NCBI GenBank assembly: GCA_036186865.1
Contig: AP025042.1
Span: forward strand, 36,037,133 to 36,101,132
Source of the DNA: Eustoma russellianum
Taxonomy: Eukaryota > Streptophyta > Magnoliopsida > Gentianales > Gentianaceae
DNA length: 64,000 nucleotides
Direction of reading: 5' to 3'
Below are positions 11,287 to 22,629 of this stretch, one piece after another. Below the pieces are notes generated by a model that made no database searches, had not been told where the DNA came from, and saw only the letters and a list, made by a program, of their open reading frames with translations. Both the position numbers and the translations under genes were made by a program. Numbering within the stretch: the stretch's first letter is position 1; every line of letters starts with the position of its first letter.

Positions 11287-13893
11287 AAAAGTAGTATTAG
11301 AGCAAGAAGACTTAAGAAATACAAGTGGCAATGCAAATGAAGTGTGAGAGGGTGTAAATGTAAAGATAAAGAAAATAGCCAAAAATTTACTTGGCGAGTC
11401 AAAAGGTCGAACACATGCAAATAAGTAATCTTGGTAGTGGAAAGAAAAACGTAAGACAAAGCAAAAAACCAAGATAACTATTTATAAGACACTTCAAGTT
11501 TGTAGGAATCAAGAGAATTGAGAAAAATATAGGCTTGCTAATAAAGAAACTAAATAGGCCATATGTGCAATCAAATCAAAGGCATTTGAAGATTTTTTAA
11601 ACAGTTGGGCACGAAAGAATGTGACTCAAGTTAAAAATGAAGATGAATTAAGTTAATGAGACACACAATGAAATTCTGCGAGCGAATGACTGAGAAAAGA
11701 CTTCAGAAAGAGACTAGTATATTTGAAAATCAATTCGAATTTATGTTGAGAAGGTCAACGGATGCTAGTCATATCTTAAGAAGATTAATAGCAAGATATC
11801 GAGAGAAGAAGTATGATTTACATATGATTTTCATTGAAAGACATATGATAAAGTTCTACAAGAAATCATGTAAAAAGTGCTTGAAAAGAAAGGTTTTAGA
11901 GTAGCATGTATAGAAATTATTAAAGACACGTATAAGAACGCAACGACAAACTTAAAGACTTTAGGGCACTAAACCTAGAGTTTCCTATTACATTGCATTA
12001 CCAAGGATCTGCATTAAGTCTATTTGCTTTAGTATAGATGTGCTCGCTTGACACATTCAAGATGAGTTCCATGGAGCATGTGATTTGCACATGACATTGT
12101 GTTGGTGGATGAGACTAATGAAAGAAACAATATTAAGCTGGAATGTTGGCGGGAGACATTAGAGAAAAAGAGTTTCAAATTGAGTCCAAAAAAGACAGTG
12201 TATATGAAATTTAACTTTAACAACAAAAAAATAACTTAAAAACCTTGTGTGAATCTGAAAAACCAAGAGATTCACATGAGTGAGAGTTTTAGATATTTAG
12301 GATCTATACTACAAATAGATGGAGAAATTGACAAGGATGTGAATCGTAAGGTACATGCAAGGTGGTTAAAGTGGAAAGGTTCGTCAGGTCTTCTTTCTGA
12401 TAGGAAAGTACCTTTAAATCTTCAAGAGAAGTTATACATGATGACAGTAAGACCCGCACTGCTGTGTGAATACGAATGTTGCGCAATCAATTATGAACAT
12501 GAACAAAGAATGCAAGTGAGAGAAATGAGAATGTTAAGATGGATGTGTGGACAAATAAGGAAGGATAAAATAAGAAATGAACATATAAGGAGAAAAGTTG
12601 GGGTGACTCATATAGATGAGAAGACAAGAGAGTCAAGGTTAAGATGGTAAAAACATGTACAAAAGTGTCTTGCAGATGCACCTGTTAATCGTTGCGAGAT
12701 AATGAGTGAGGTGCATGTTAAACGTGGGAGAGGAATACGAAAGAAGAAATGGAGATAGATAATAAGGATACAACTTATATGACAATTGGAGATCACATGG
12801 TCAGTAATACATCTTAGTGGAGACAAATTGATTCATGTAACCAATATCATTTAGTGGATATAAGATTTAAGTGATAATTTTAGGCACTTAGACCAGTCTT
12901 ACACTTGAGATGATATGATATTTTTGAAAGAAGCGATTTTAAAGGCGTATATTATGCATTAGGTATTAGGAGACACACAAATAGTGTAAGATTTAGGCTC
13001 TCAAAAAAATCAAATAAATAAAGCGCAAGAAAAATCTTTGATCCATATAGCCGACCTCACATTTTGGAAAAAAAACTTGAGTGTTGTTTGTTTGTTTTTA
13101 GGCATAGAAAGCCCAACTAGGCTCAATAAGCACCTTGTTTTCTTGTCAAACTGCTGGTGCTTTGTGTGTGCATTTTTTCTTCTAAGTTGAGACGAATTAC
13201 TTGTAGCCCCAAGTATGAGTTATATATTTTCACTGAGATGTGTGTTAATCTTACTAGACATTATATTCAACCATATTGTCAATAATCTTCTCATATGCTT
13301 TCCAATTTTTTTTCTTTTTTGGTGGAAAATTAATATATTCTCCACTTAAACATATATTTTGGATCTAAGAGGAAAATTTTTGAACCTTTGATGTTTGCTC
13401 TTGTTTAATGTTATTAGTTCAACCACCTGGTGTTTGTATCTGACAAGGTTGATTGCTTTAGCTACCTTGTTCCTCGGCTTCACACAATCACACCTACTTG
13501 AGAAGTAATGAAGAAATACCACCTCTTCTTAAGTCTAAGATTAAAGTGTTAATGTCTCCATATTGCTAAAATCAAAGCAAACATTTCACAGTATTTTGGG
13601 AAAAGCCGTTTCTCAGGATACCAGCTAACAGAAAAGCGGCAGTTCTTAATGAGTAGGGATTTTCATCTTGTGTGTTAGTCTTGAAATCTGAGTTTGTCCA
13701 TCATTTTTTAAGTGATCAGCATCGATTTTCTGGATGAGCATATCATACGCCTATTTCACAGGCTGAAGCTGGAAAGTTTGAAGGAAGTAAAAAAAATTCT
13801 GCTTTTCAGAATTCGAATTCAGTTCCCTTCTCTTCCCACGTATTCTAATCAGAAACATAAATGAGACCTAGGATTTAACTTTGACCGAGCTGA

Positions 13894-13898
<5 letters not shown>

Positions 13899-13930
<32 letters not shown>

Positions 13931-13969
13931 NNNNNNNNNNTTTTTTTTTTTTTTTTTTTTTTTTTTTTT
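13899..13969. other. Poly-T tract with 10-N assembly gap
   Basis: A T-run is interrupted by N at 13931-13940, directly upstream of the splice acceptor at 13980. The true length is unknown. It acts as, or extends, the polypyrimidine tract of the long intron. Confidence 0.9.
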
Positions 13970-13980
13970 GTGCTGAGTAG

Positions 13981-14893
13981 GACAATTTTGGCCCTATGGA
14001 AGGCAAGAGCCCTTACTTCTGAACACAAGGTTCAAATAATTGAGGAAGAATGTGAAGCTAAAAAGGATCAGATCGCAGACGAGGATTCCATGGTCAAACA
14101 CCTTGAGGCGACTGATGATGAATCGGAATCTAAAAGTCTTCAAACAGAAGAGAGTGGGTCTTTCTTAGGCGTGGAGGAAGTCAATATGTCTCTTGTTTAT
14201 TCCTCTGTTCTTTCTACACCAGTTAGTATTCCCTTTTATCTTCTAGATTGTAAGTACTTATACTGGCCTTTTTACATCTGCTGAGTATTAAAGTTTTTCC
14301 TGTTGGCCTTTTACAGAGTAATTTTTTTATGGAAATGTTCGGTGGAGGTGATATTGATCCCCGGGTAATGGAGAGAATTGGTTGCCTTAATTATTCTCAC
14401 AGCCCTTGGGAATCTGAAAAGCCTGATGTGTATCAGAGGCAACTATATTATAAATTGGATAAAAGGATTTGTCAATACCGAGGAGAAGTGACCAGCACTC
14501 AGCAGAAATCATACCTTCCTGAAAAAAATGGTTGGCTTATTGAAGAGGTTATGACGCTTCATGGGGTTCCATTTGGTGACTATTACAATGTAAGAGTGCA
14601 TGCCAAATTTTAGTTCTAATTATTGCCTTCCTCAAGACTTAACCTCCATATACTGCTTATTGCAGCTTCACTTGAGATACCATGTCCAGGACCTACCTGC
14701 AAAATCTGTTGGATGCAGTGTTCATGTGTACTTTGGCATTGCTTGGTTGAAGTACAGCAGCCATCAAAAGAGGATTGCAAAGGACATACTCACGAATCTG
14801 CAAGAACGTCTTCTAGTGATGTGCAGCATCCTTGAGAAAGAATTTGTGACAAGAAAAGATAAGTACCATTGGGATCATGGTGGTTACGCTTAG
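13981..14893 (+). pseudogene. 3' exon block of the C2/GRAM gene (end of GRAM plus second VASt)
   Basis: Three exons lie downstream of the 9.4-kb intron. The acceptor TAG ends at 13980 and joins the donor at 4566 to give the family sequence AHR-TILALWKA. A Glu/Asp-rich linker follows, then the VASt core (FFMEMFGGGDIDPRVMER, SPWESEKPDVYQRQ, GEVTSTQQKSYLPEKNGW) and the C-terminal VYFGIAWLK segment, with the stop at 14891. This block has no internal lesion. It could be transcribed only as part of the long gene, or as an orphan 3' fragment. Confidence 0.82.
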
Positions 14894-15480
14894 GTGTCTT
14901 GCAGCGCTGATATTTTGCTGGGGCTATTCCAGCCAGTAAATCAGAGAATCATCTGTTTTCATTCCAACCTCGTGGTTGGAATGAAACAAGGTGTATCTTC
15001 TGACATGTTTGTCGGCAGAAATGACGTGGACTTTGTCCTTAAGCATACTTTTCTGTTACTCTAACCGCATAAAAATGAAAGGGAGATGCTGAAAGATTAG
15101 GGCTGAAGTTAAGTTGTTTTTGGAGCTTTTGAAGAATCTCTTGCTAAACTAGTTGTACCGCATAGGTTTATCGCGCTTAGTCGTAGGTATTACTTGGGAA
15201 AAAAGTGTATTATGTGCATTGAGCTGTTGATACTCACAGGTTATGAATTTTTGTAATTACTTTAGATCTTGGGAACAATTTGTGGCATGATCAATCCGAA
15301 TTTTCCGAGGATGATCTAGTACAGATAGTGAAAGCACATTTCAACAGCAGAATCTTCTTACACTTTGATCTTAATATATTATTAAGATCTGATGAAAAAT
15401 TGCAGCCACTTGCTGGAATTTCTTAAGGAAATGGTCTATCTACTTTGTATTTGTTGTTTTTCCCTTTTCTCTGGAATTTC
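14894..15480. other. 3' flank of the C2/GRAM gene
   Basis: No coding sequence is recognised. Part of it is presumably the 3' UTR. A 16-nt perfect inverted repeat (CATTCCAACC/GGTTGGAATG, about 14960-14985) could form a small hairpin. Confidence 0.4.
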
Positions 15481-16480
15481 TTCTGTTCTATTCATTTGAC
15501 ATCTTCGTTGTTGGAGCTGCAATTGGTCATTGAAGGGGAATCCATGCCAAGGTTTGTGAATCTTTTATACTTGCAATTGCTAGCTCTTCCTTCCTTTTTT
15601 TTTCTTTTTTCTTTTTGTTTATAATTATGAAAACTCCTGTTCCTTTAAATTTGAGCTTGATTACTTGCTGGAAATCAGGCAGAAAATGATTCCCTTGATG
15701 ACATTGATATTATAGGTGCCTTCGGTGGCGTTTGGCGTGAATCTTCATTATTCGCAATGGTGAATAGAAATCTTGATTCTTGTACATTTCATGCAGGCTT
15801 AGCCCTTCGTCTAACATTTCTGCTGCTCAGTGGCTGGTGAATTTAGTGTTACAGAGGTTTGCATTTTGTCTGTGAAAAAGTTTATGCTTCTAAAATCGTA
15901 GTTTTCTCTGTCATAGCGGGTGTTAGCTTGATAGTACTTTCATCTATACAGGTCCTGAAAGATGACCCTATACCCTTCCTGCAAGAGCAATTGTGTGAAT
16001 AAAGACAATCCTTGCTTCATATATACCATTGATAAGGCATGTGCTCATGGAACGTGTGATTAACTCTGAAAGGCTGAGAAAAGGTTCTCCTGCTGAGATT
16101 GCGGTTAGACAGTTTATAAGTTTGCTGCTCATCTAGAACTTGTACATGACAGTCCCGCTGCAAAACTGAGTTATCTATATCTCCATAACCCTAACCCTTT
16201 AAATGAAGAAGCTATTATGTCTTAGGTCACACTTTCAGATGCTTTTGGGCTAGCCAAGCTAAGTAATGTAAATTTTAATAGTATGAACAGTTCTCTGAGA
16301 AGACACGGCTGGCTGCTGAAGGAGCTGGATTTATTTATTAAGTAAGTTGGAATCAGTTAAAATTGTTGAACTTTAAGGTGGATCTGGTAAGGGGAATGTA
16401 GTGAACCTGTTCCAGTGGTTGTTGGAGGAGGAAGTCTTGTATGGAAATGGGGTCGCCCTCGTACAACTAATTTTAATACA
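15480..16480 (+). pseudogene. Possible decayed gene fragments, unidentified
   Basis: Short open segments bounded by splice-like signals appear in sequence: LELQLVIEGESMPR (about 15510-15551, GT after), AENDSLDDIDIIG (about 15680), SPSSNISAAQWLVNLVLQR (about 15800-15855), VLKDDPIPFLQEQLCE then stop (about 15952), HLELVHDSPAAKLSYLYL (about 16131) and TLSDAFGLAKLSNVNFNSMN (about 16229). Stops separate them, so no intact ORF can be joined. The peptides look like protein sequence, but I do not recognise the family. They could also be chance ORFs. Confidence 0.3.
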
Positions 16481-17160
16481 ATGTGAGTCCTATGTAGAGA
16501 AAGGTCTCACTTTCAAATGCTACTGAGAAACTGAAGTAATTAACTAGGTGAAATTTACAACAAAAATAAAATAAAATACAATAAGACAAACTATCATGGT
16601 GAAGGGTAGCGGCTAGTGGAATCCACCACCACCTCTGTGGAGCTTCATTTTCTTTCAATGCCAGTGATCATCGAATAGTGACCTGTTAATATATCGGAAG
16701 CCAAATCCTCTCATATGGTAATAGCAAAGGCAAAACCTCCTATCATGTCGCAGTGCCGGCTTGAAAGAATATTAGCTTCTTGATTTTTTTCCCCCAAATT
16801 TTTTTGTTTTGGCTAGCTAGTTGTCATACATTTTACTATTAGCGTAGAAAGTTAATATAGAGTTAATTGAATGTAGCTCTTGAATTATGATATTTGGTTC
16901 CATGATGATGGGTAGCAATGAGAAAAGTGAAGATATAGCACAACATTTGTGAAAAGGCTCGCAATTGAAATGGCTTTCATATTATTAGTAGTTGTAGTAC
17001 TGGTACTACTACTACTGTTCCTGTATTCTGTCACTGAATGTTGATCATGGAATTCTTTGTTCGATTTCTCTGAATTTGGTAGATCAGTTTTTGGCGCATT
17101 GAGCTTGTGTGAGAACTGAAGCCAGGATTGATGCCATCGAGATATCGGTCAAATTTGTGA
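16480..17160. other. Intergenic, nothing recognised
   Basis: AT-rich with short ORFs only. There is a TACTAC-rich stretch (about 16985-17015). Confidence 0.4.
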
Positions 17161-17285
17161 CCTTGATTTACAGGTTCGAGCCACAGAAACAGCTTCTTAC
17201 ACAAAGTGCAGGGTAAGACTCGTTCGCGATCCAACCCCTCCCGGACTCTTGCGCAAACACGAAAGCGTAGTGTATTGAGAACGTC
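17160..17285 (+). mobile_element. Degraded Au-like SINE
   Basis: The segment contains GGTTCGAGCCACAGAAACAG followed by GTGCAGGGTAAGACTCG and a CCCCTCCCGGAC-like stretch. This word order is the right half of the widespread plant Au SINE (tRNA box B, then the body). The GGTTCGAGCC word is an RNA polymerase III box B. The left half (box A) is not clear. Assignment is from memory of the family consensus. Confidence 0.6.
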
Positions 17286-17677
17286 CTTTATCTTTGACAA
17301 GTTCTAATACAGGATTGATCAAGACTTTTGCTTTACTTTTTTACTTCATCAGAGGTATGTATCGTTGAACATGCCTTTTCAGTTTACAGATTACTTCCAC
17401 TTGCTCTTCAGCCAAGGGTACGCTACATCTTATATTTCTATTTCCATACCTTGCAAGGATCTTTTCTGATAGTTACTGCATGGAGTTTCTTCATTTTGTC
17501 TTTTACATGTTCTTCCTGTAGGCTTCCTCATCTAAGTGTCAGATTTGAGGATCTTCTTTTTCCTCCTTTTTTGGTCTCCCGGGAAAAAAGGAAAAAAAAA
17601 AAGGGGGGGGGGGGGGGGTTGAGAATATGTTTCAGAGTGATTAACTTGATATATGATAATTCTTATTGTTGAAGTAT

Positions 17678-18750
17678 CTATAGAGGTCCAGACATTGTCC
17701 TCCTTAGCGGCTCCTTTGTTACGTCTACCCTTCTGCTGTCTTGAAGGAACTGTCAGGCCAGAAAAGAAAGCAACAAAGTTTAAATCTACTACAGAAAGGG
17801 TAAAAGAAAAAAGAAAGCCTACTACAGTAGTTTTCGGTGGAAAAATATGCCAAAAAGAAGAGTCGATAATCTTCCGAGTGGTTGCTTATTAAAAAAAACT
17901 TCTGAGCAGAAAGAAGCATATATATTGGTTGATAATCCTAATAGTAATAGAATGAAGTTGGAAACTTACAGTAAGCATGTTTTTCAGAAATTTATTTCGC
18001 TCATGCTGCTTGTGAAGCTGCATTTTCAGATGTGTTTCACGTTCCTGTAGCCAAAAGGCCCAAATGTAATCAGTATATACAGAGAGAGTACATGAATAAT
18101 AGTGAGATACATAAGCATTGAACTGATGAGAAAGTGATCATTACCAATTTCTTCTCATGGGCTTTAGTTGCAGCCTCCCTGTTTCTAATCTTTGTGTACT
18201 CTAACCTTCGAGCAGTCTCTTCCTCAGTCTCCACAATCCCTTTATACTTCCTCTTCTTCCTTCTAGGACGGGTCGGTAGCTCATCTCGGTTTCGGCTTTC
18301 TTTGCAGCTAAAGTATCTCACAAAAGGGTCAACAACTACTCCATTATTGCCTTCAAATCTCTCAGCAAACGAAGACATCCCAAAACAGTTTTCTTTGACA
18401 TTATAAACAGTGCCGAGGTGTGATGTTTCAGTAACTGAAACATAATGCTGCAATGAAATCTTGTTCTTTTCAGCGATTTGAGTAGACATTTGAAGTTCCT
18501 TGAACATGTTGTCTGTCTTGAAGGCTCCATTTTCAAATTCTAAGTCACAAAGATCCATAATTGGCTCTGCATTCTCAAATTCAATGAGATCATGCAAGAG
18601 TTTATCAAGATCGACATCCGTGAACTTTTCAGGACTTGTGGTTTCTGCAGCCGGTTCCATTGCTTTCTCAAGCTCAATGAGATCAAGTATAAGTTTATCA
18701 AGCTCCACATCAGTGAACTTCTTGCAACCGGGATTTTCTGCCGTAGGCAT
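17678..18750 (-). CDS. Atypical bZIP-like transcription factor with group-A C-terminal tail
   Basis: Minus-strand exons are 18750-18145, 18044-17970 and 17749-17678 (stop 17680-17678). All introns are GT-AG and phase 0, giving a 250-residue protein. The N-terminus holds two copies of an acidic/hydrophobic motif (KKFTDVELDKLILDLIELEK about residues 10-29, and KFTDVDLDKLLHDLIEFENA about 42-61). A basic stretch RRKKRKYKGI (about 163-172) precedes RRLEYTKIRNREAATKAHEK, which aligns with the bZIP basic region. A short zipper spans the first intron. The last exon ends KEPLRRTMSGPL, like the conserved phosphorylatable RRxxSGP tail of ABI5/AREB-type bZIPs. The family's C1-C3 motifs are absent, and the invariant Arg at N+8 is His, so DNA binding may be altered. 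It is likely nuclear. The joined frame is intact. It could be a divergent bZIP or a decaying paralogue. Confidence 0.72.
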
Positions 18751-18869
18751 TGTTTTGAAGCTTACTCACTCTGCCTACAACAATATGCAAAGAAACGATT
18801 ATGTTCAATACAATATGATGGAATGAACTTTAGTTTAGATATTCTTGAAATGGCAAAAGGTTAACAACT

Positions 18870-19447
18870 TAATGAAAGAAACAAGCCAAATTGTCTTTCG
18901 TAGGACCCTGTGCTTATGATTTCAAATGGGTTTTGGATAATCATAATTGCTTTCTAAGATGTCTGTATGATGCTTTCTAAGTGCATTTCTATTTGAACCG
19001 GGTACTAGTGATTTTTAATGCTATGTATGAAGAGGGCTACAATCCTTCACATTTCATGTGTGTTTTGTGTCTCATTTTTTAACCAACTCTATAGGATTAA
19101 GTCACATATACAATTTTAAGGAAAAGTACAGCACACTTGGCACTTCTTTGTTGAAGTGGCTAGAGATGAGACAGAAAAGCTTGGGGGGGGGGGGGGGGCT
19201 GAATCTACATTTCACATTGGTCTTTCATGGGCAACAGCAAGATGAAGGCACATTCATTATAAATATTCTGTATGTATCATGTGCGTGTGTTTTCTTTCCT
19301 TTATCTGTTTTTTCTGTTGAGAACTTAACACTGTTGCTTGCTAATTGGGAATATATGCCTTTTGAGGGTTGTTAGGCTCTTCTAAAATATTCTTACCCAT
19401 ATTTCATAACATTTTTTTTTGAATAAGTGATATGTGTCGAATTAGTT
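18870..19447. other. Intergenic, upstream of the bZIP-like gene
   Basis: No gene recognised. A G-homopolymer (about 19182-19198) may be a sequencing or assembly weak point; a similar run lies at 17603-17618. Confidence 0.4.
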
Positions 19448-19700
19448 CAAACAACAACAACATTACCCATTGCCGAAGAGGTTCCGCCTACGACGAGGAA
19501 TGGAGGGGTCTGATATATGTAACCATACATATGTGTTAGAAACACTTAGTTTCCGATGACCCATAATGAAAATTGCGTCGAGCTATGTCGATCAACTGCT
19601 AATTCATAATATAAGAAACGCAGCCAATTTAATGAGTCATTTTTACTTTATTCTATTATATTCAAAAGTCAAGAAAGAGTGTGACATTAACTCTATTGGA
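19448..19700 (-). repeat. Dispersed SINE-like repeat, copy 1
   Basis: It begins AACAACAACAACATTACCCA, the typical reversed 3' end of plant Au-type SINEs. It continues with a TAYATATGTGTTAGAAACAC word, a GGTGACCCATAA-like word and AACGCAGCCAATTTAATRAG. The same word order recurs at 31637-31885, so both are members of one dispersed family. No coding potential. Confidence 0.65.
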
Positions 19701-20194
19701 AACGGAAAGTTGTCGAATTAGTTCCAACGTATACGTATATATTGTATACATATGCCAAAACCTACAAATGTGACATATTGCATTTTATAATGTTGTAGCA
19801 AAATGTCATAAGATAAGCTTGTATTTTTCGAAAAGCATACAATGCAATTCCCGCTGTCCAGCTCCATGCCATGACTAGAAATGGAATGACTGGTTAAACA
19901 AATTTTTATGAGACATACTAATGATTAAATAATATGTAACTGTATTTCTTTTGAACAAGATTATTTAATTTTGAATATCAACTTCTTGCTTTTTGGTGTG
20001 GACAAATTTGTTTGTTCATTAACTTTCAAATACAAGCAATCAATAAGGAGTGTCAATGTAATCCTTCACACTTCATGAAAGTCTAGTTACACACCTTTGA
20101 CACCCTACGGATGTTTTTATAGTTTGCCCACATTAAAAATGATAACATAAAGGGCATGTAAGTTCTTTTTCCTTTAAATGTAATGGATATATTT

Positions 20195-20335
20195 ACATGT
20201 GTATATTACACACACATTTATATATATATATGTGCGTGTGTGTGAGTGTATAATAAACTATATACACATATATAAGTATATATGTGTGTATGCATACGCA
20301 TTACACACACATATACATGCATACATACACCGGTG
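20195..20335. repeat. TA/CA/GT-rich microsatellite
   Basis: Alternating TATATA, GTGTGT and ACACAC runs produce long spurious ORFs on both strands. Simple-sequence DNA, no gene. Confidence 0.9.
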
Positions 20336-20864
20336 TTTAATTTTCTATATGCATTTGTATAGTTTGATATATAGTAATATATGGTGTGAATTTTGTTCAG
20401 CAAAATAATAAGAAACTTGTCATTACTTAATTACTAATAAAGTCTTCGTAGCATAAGTTAAGTTACTATTAGTAATTTGAAGTAATCTACTGGTAAAAGT
20501 CATTGTATTTCGTTGTAAAAACGAGAATTCAAATCATATTCCTTCTTCGGTAATTTTTTCTAAAAAGTCATATCGACTTATGTAATGTTCAACTTATAAA
20601 ATTTGAAGTCTTTATAAATATTTTTTTTTCATCAAACATGTTAAAAAGCAATTAACTCACCGATTGAGTCCGTTTCACAACCTGTTTTATAATCTTTTAT
20701 GTGAGTCTTATCAGTCTCAATTGGTGTTATTTGGGTCATTTTAATATATTTTTGGAGTATTAGAGTAATTATTATATTCTCTTTTATTGTGTTGTTTTAC
20801 TTGTTTTTGGCATCTTATGGTAGGTGTGGAAATTAAGATTCACATGTTTAAAAGCCTTTTGATG

Positions 20865-21024
20865 GAGAAGTGTTTAGGGGACGTGTTTTGAATGTGGCTA
20901 ATCATGGTCCGACACGTAGCAAAACATGAAAAACAAAAAAAATGTTGGTCAGATTTTGCCACGTGTCTGGTCATGATTAACCGCGTACAAAATGCGTCTC
21001 CCACCGCGTCATCGAAACATTTTT
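20865..21024. mobile_element. 160-bp foldback MITE
   Basis: Flanked by a perfect 10-bp duplication CCTTTTGATG (20855-20864 and 21025-21034). The two halves are near-complementary: left AATCATGGTCCGACACGTAG pairs with right TGCCACGTGTCTGGTCATGA, leaving a short A-rich loop. No ORF. The 9-10-bp target duplication again fits Mutator-like non-autonomous elements. Confidence 0.82.
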
Positions 21025-21384
21025 CCTTTTGATGTTATTGGCCCAATGAGGCCATTAGCTAGCTTGGTGTGCCTATATATACATTTCTTTCAAGGCAGCT
21101 AATAAAAGTAAGTAGCAGCAGAGTAGTTTTAGTTATAGATAGTAGTGTAAATTAAGTATAAAATTCTCTCTAGGTTTTAATCTTTTTAGTAATTTTCTAC
21201 TTTTTAATAATTTTCTACTTTTTGTTTCAAAGACTTTTTCTAATATTCGTATGTAGCTCCAAGTGTGAGTGACTGCTCCGAGTTCTGGCGAAGAATTGTG
21301 CTAAAATCTATATATATTGTATCTACATAGCCTTCGTTTTGAAGTCCGAACATAATGTTCGTCTCTATTAGTCTATTGTGTTGG

Positions 21385-21590
21385 TACTGTGAGAGGCCAC
21401 GCATCGACACGTGTACAAACTGTTTTTAAAAAAAAATTAAACAACTTCTTCTTTGCTACACGTGGCGACGCGTGATTAAAAACATTATATTTTGATTCAT
21501 TTTTAACCTCTCATGATATAAACCGGTTGTACCTGCCTCTCTACTCTTTTTCCGCTACACGTGGCGACGCGTGATTAATTTTTTTTCACC
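21385..21590. mobile_element. MITE-like palindromic repeats with ACACGTGGCGACGCGTGATT words
   Basis: A left arm GAGAGGCCACGCATCGACAC is mirrored by CTACACGTGGCGACGCGTGA near 21460. A second partial copy of the same 20-mer follows near 21555, ending CACCTCTC. The words resemble the MITE at 52695-52840, so this is probably an older tandem pair of that family. Confidence 0.6.
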
Positions 21591-21599
21591 TCTCTAAGT

Positions 21600-22435
21600 T
21601 TTAAAACAAAATGGAATTTATATTTCTCATAAAAGTTACAGATCATTTCTTACTTTTTCTACCTTGTCATCTTAACGGTTCAGTCAATGAGTCCCACACT
21701 TACCCAGTTAAAAAGAATAATATATTTTTACCTTTTTTATACCAAAAAAATTAAGTTAAGGGAGGTTTCCGGTCTTCATTAGTAGAATTTACAGATTTGT
21801 TACGAATCTCTAAAAAGAGGATTAAGCCTAAACATTTACAAGTATTAGAAGACAAATTTTACCAGTTGAACCAACTCTTGTCGTTGAAATTGTTTTAAAC
21901 TAAATGGAATAGCAAAAGTACATGTTCGGTCAAATTCGAACCCCACTTTTACCCCTAATAAAATCAACCTTAATATGTCTTCAAGTTAAATTTTTCCCAC
22001 GTTCTCCACGTCCCATTGCGTAAAATATGAATCACATTATATATTGAAATGTAAAAATATATGTATACGCGCACACACGAAAACATATAGATTATATATA
22101 CATATATATATATGTACACATTATTTATTTATTTATTTATTAAGATAGTGGTCTGGGCCTCTGCGCTGGTTATGTGCATATATTTTTGACAACCCCAAAT
22201 CCGTTCCGATTAGGAGATTTGAATTTGAAGTCCAAATTTCGATTTTCGAATCAAACTCGTTGCAGTGTTGGATTTATTATTGGGTTAGATCAAATGTATG
22301 GTATTCAAAAAAAAAAAAATTAGAGAGACATCAAATTATAATAGTAAGAATATTTATTTATTTATTTTCACATAATATCATTTTTCTCAACGTTGTTTTT
22401 GAGTTGAGGAAGACGGCTAGGGCCATAGTGGCGGA
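21600..22435. other. AT-rich intergenic DNA with TATTTATT microsatellite
   Basis: No gene recognised. A (TA)n/(TTTA)n block lies at about 22050-22145. Confidence 0.6.
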
Positions 22436-22439
22436 TTGT

Positions 22440-22629
22440 TCAGCCTCTTAAACTAGACTTCGGTCTTCTCCTCCTCCTCCCTCTCTCAGTTGGAATTGAT
22501 CGTTGATTTACGGCCCAAGAAAATAACTCCACCTGAAAGATGGGGTTATGAATTGTCTACGGCGGAACCGGCGATCCGCGGATTATTCTGTGTTCCAGTA
22601 TTGGCTGTGAATAATCTTTTGAATAACAG
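22440..22629 (+). promoter_or_regulatory. Likely 5' UTR exon of the MUSTANG-type gene
   Basis: A CT-rich leader (CTTCTCCTCCTCCTCCCTCT, about 22466) leads to AATAACAG|GTAGTT at 22629/22630, a good splice donor. A matching acceptor TTGCATTGCAG|AG ends at 24608, 30 bp before the start codon at 24639. This would give a 2-kb leader intron, common in plant genes. Inferred from splice signals alone. Confidence 0.45.

Larger units (their letters stand above)
4850..13105 (+). mobile_element. Degenerate LINE in intron of C2/GRAM gene, split by an LTR element
   Basis: The plus strand shows the N-terminal endonuclease (ETWNIRTLTEKTIEMVDTAV at about 5155, then LQERKWIAKKTRMLDKSGFK) and, after the LTR element, RT motifs (NQFEFMLRRSTDASHILRRL about 11735; FRYLGSILQIDGEIDKDVNR about 12285; MRMLRWMCGQIRKDKIRNEH about 12530). 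The 3' end has the GATCCATATAGCCGACCTCA word near 13040 and a TTG/T-rich tail near 13100. Many stops and frameshifts make it dead. The family resembles plant LINEs often annotated as 'craniofacial development protein 2-like'. The 5' boundary is approximate, and the C2/GRAM donor at 4566 and acceptor at 13980 frame it. Confidence 0.8.
1263..14893 (+). pseudogene. C2-VASt-C2-GRAM-VASt protein gene (At1g03370-like), disrupted
   Basis: Exon blocks that I can join by splice sites are 1263-1611, 1757-3178, 3389-3571, 3707-3990, 4082-4198, 4303-4565, 13981-14221, 14317-14589 and 14666-14893 (stop 14891-14893). They encode a first C2 domain (MKLLVRVIEAMNIPAMDPNG..., acidic Ca-loop residues present), a VASt sterol/lipid-transfer domain (about 2290-3000), a second C2 (3400-3990), a GRAM domain (4082-4565) and a second VASt (14317-14890). 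Proteins of this architecture act at membranes, probably in lipid sensing or transfer. Three lesions break the frame: about 4 nt are missing near 2344 in the first VASt, a 184-bp MITE lies in the same exon (2731-2914), and an in-frame TAA at 3877-3879 replaces a family-conserved Leu in the second C2. All other exon junctions keep phase, so decay looks recent. An assembly error could explain the frameshift but hardly the MITE. Confidence 0.85.

Noticed and set aside
20199..20408. Overlapping 60-70-codon ORFs on both strands
   Set aside because: They are translations of TA/CA/GT simple repeats (Tyr-Ile-His runs), not genes.
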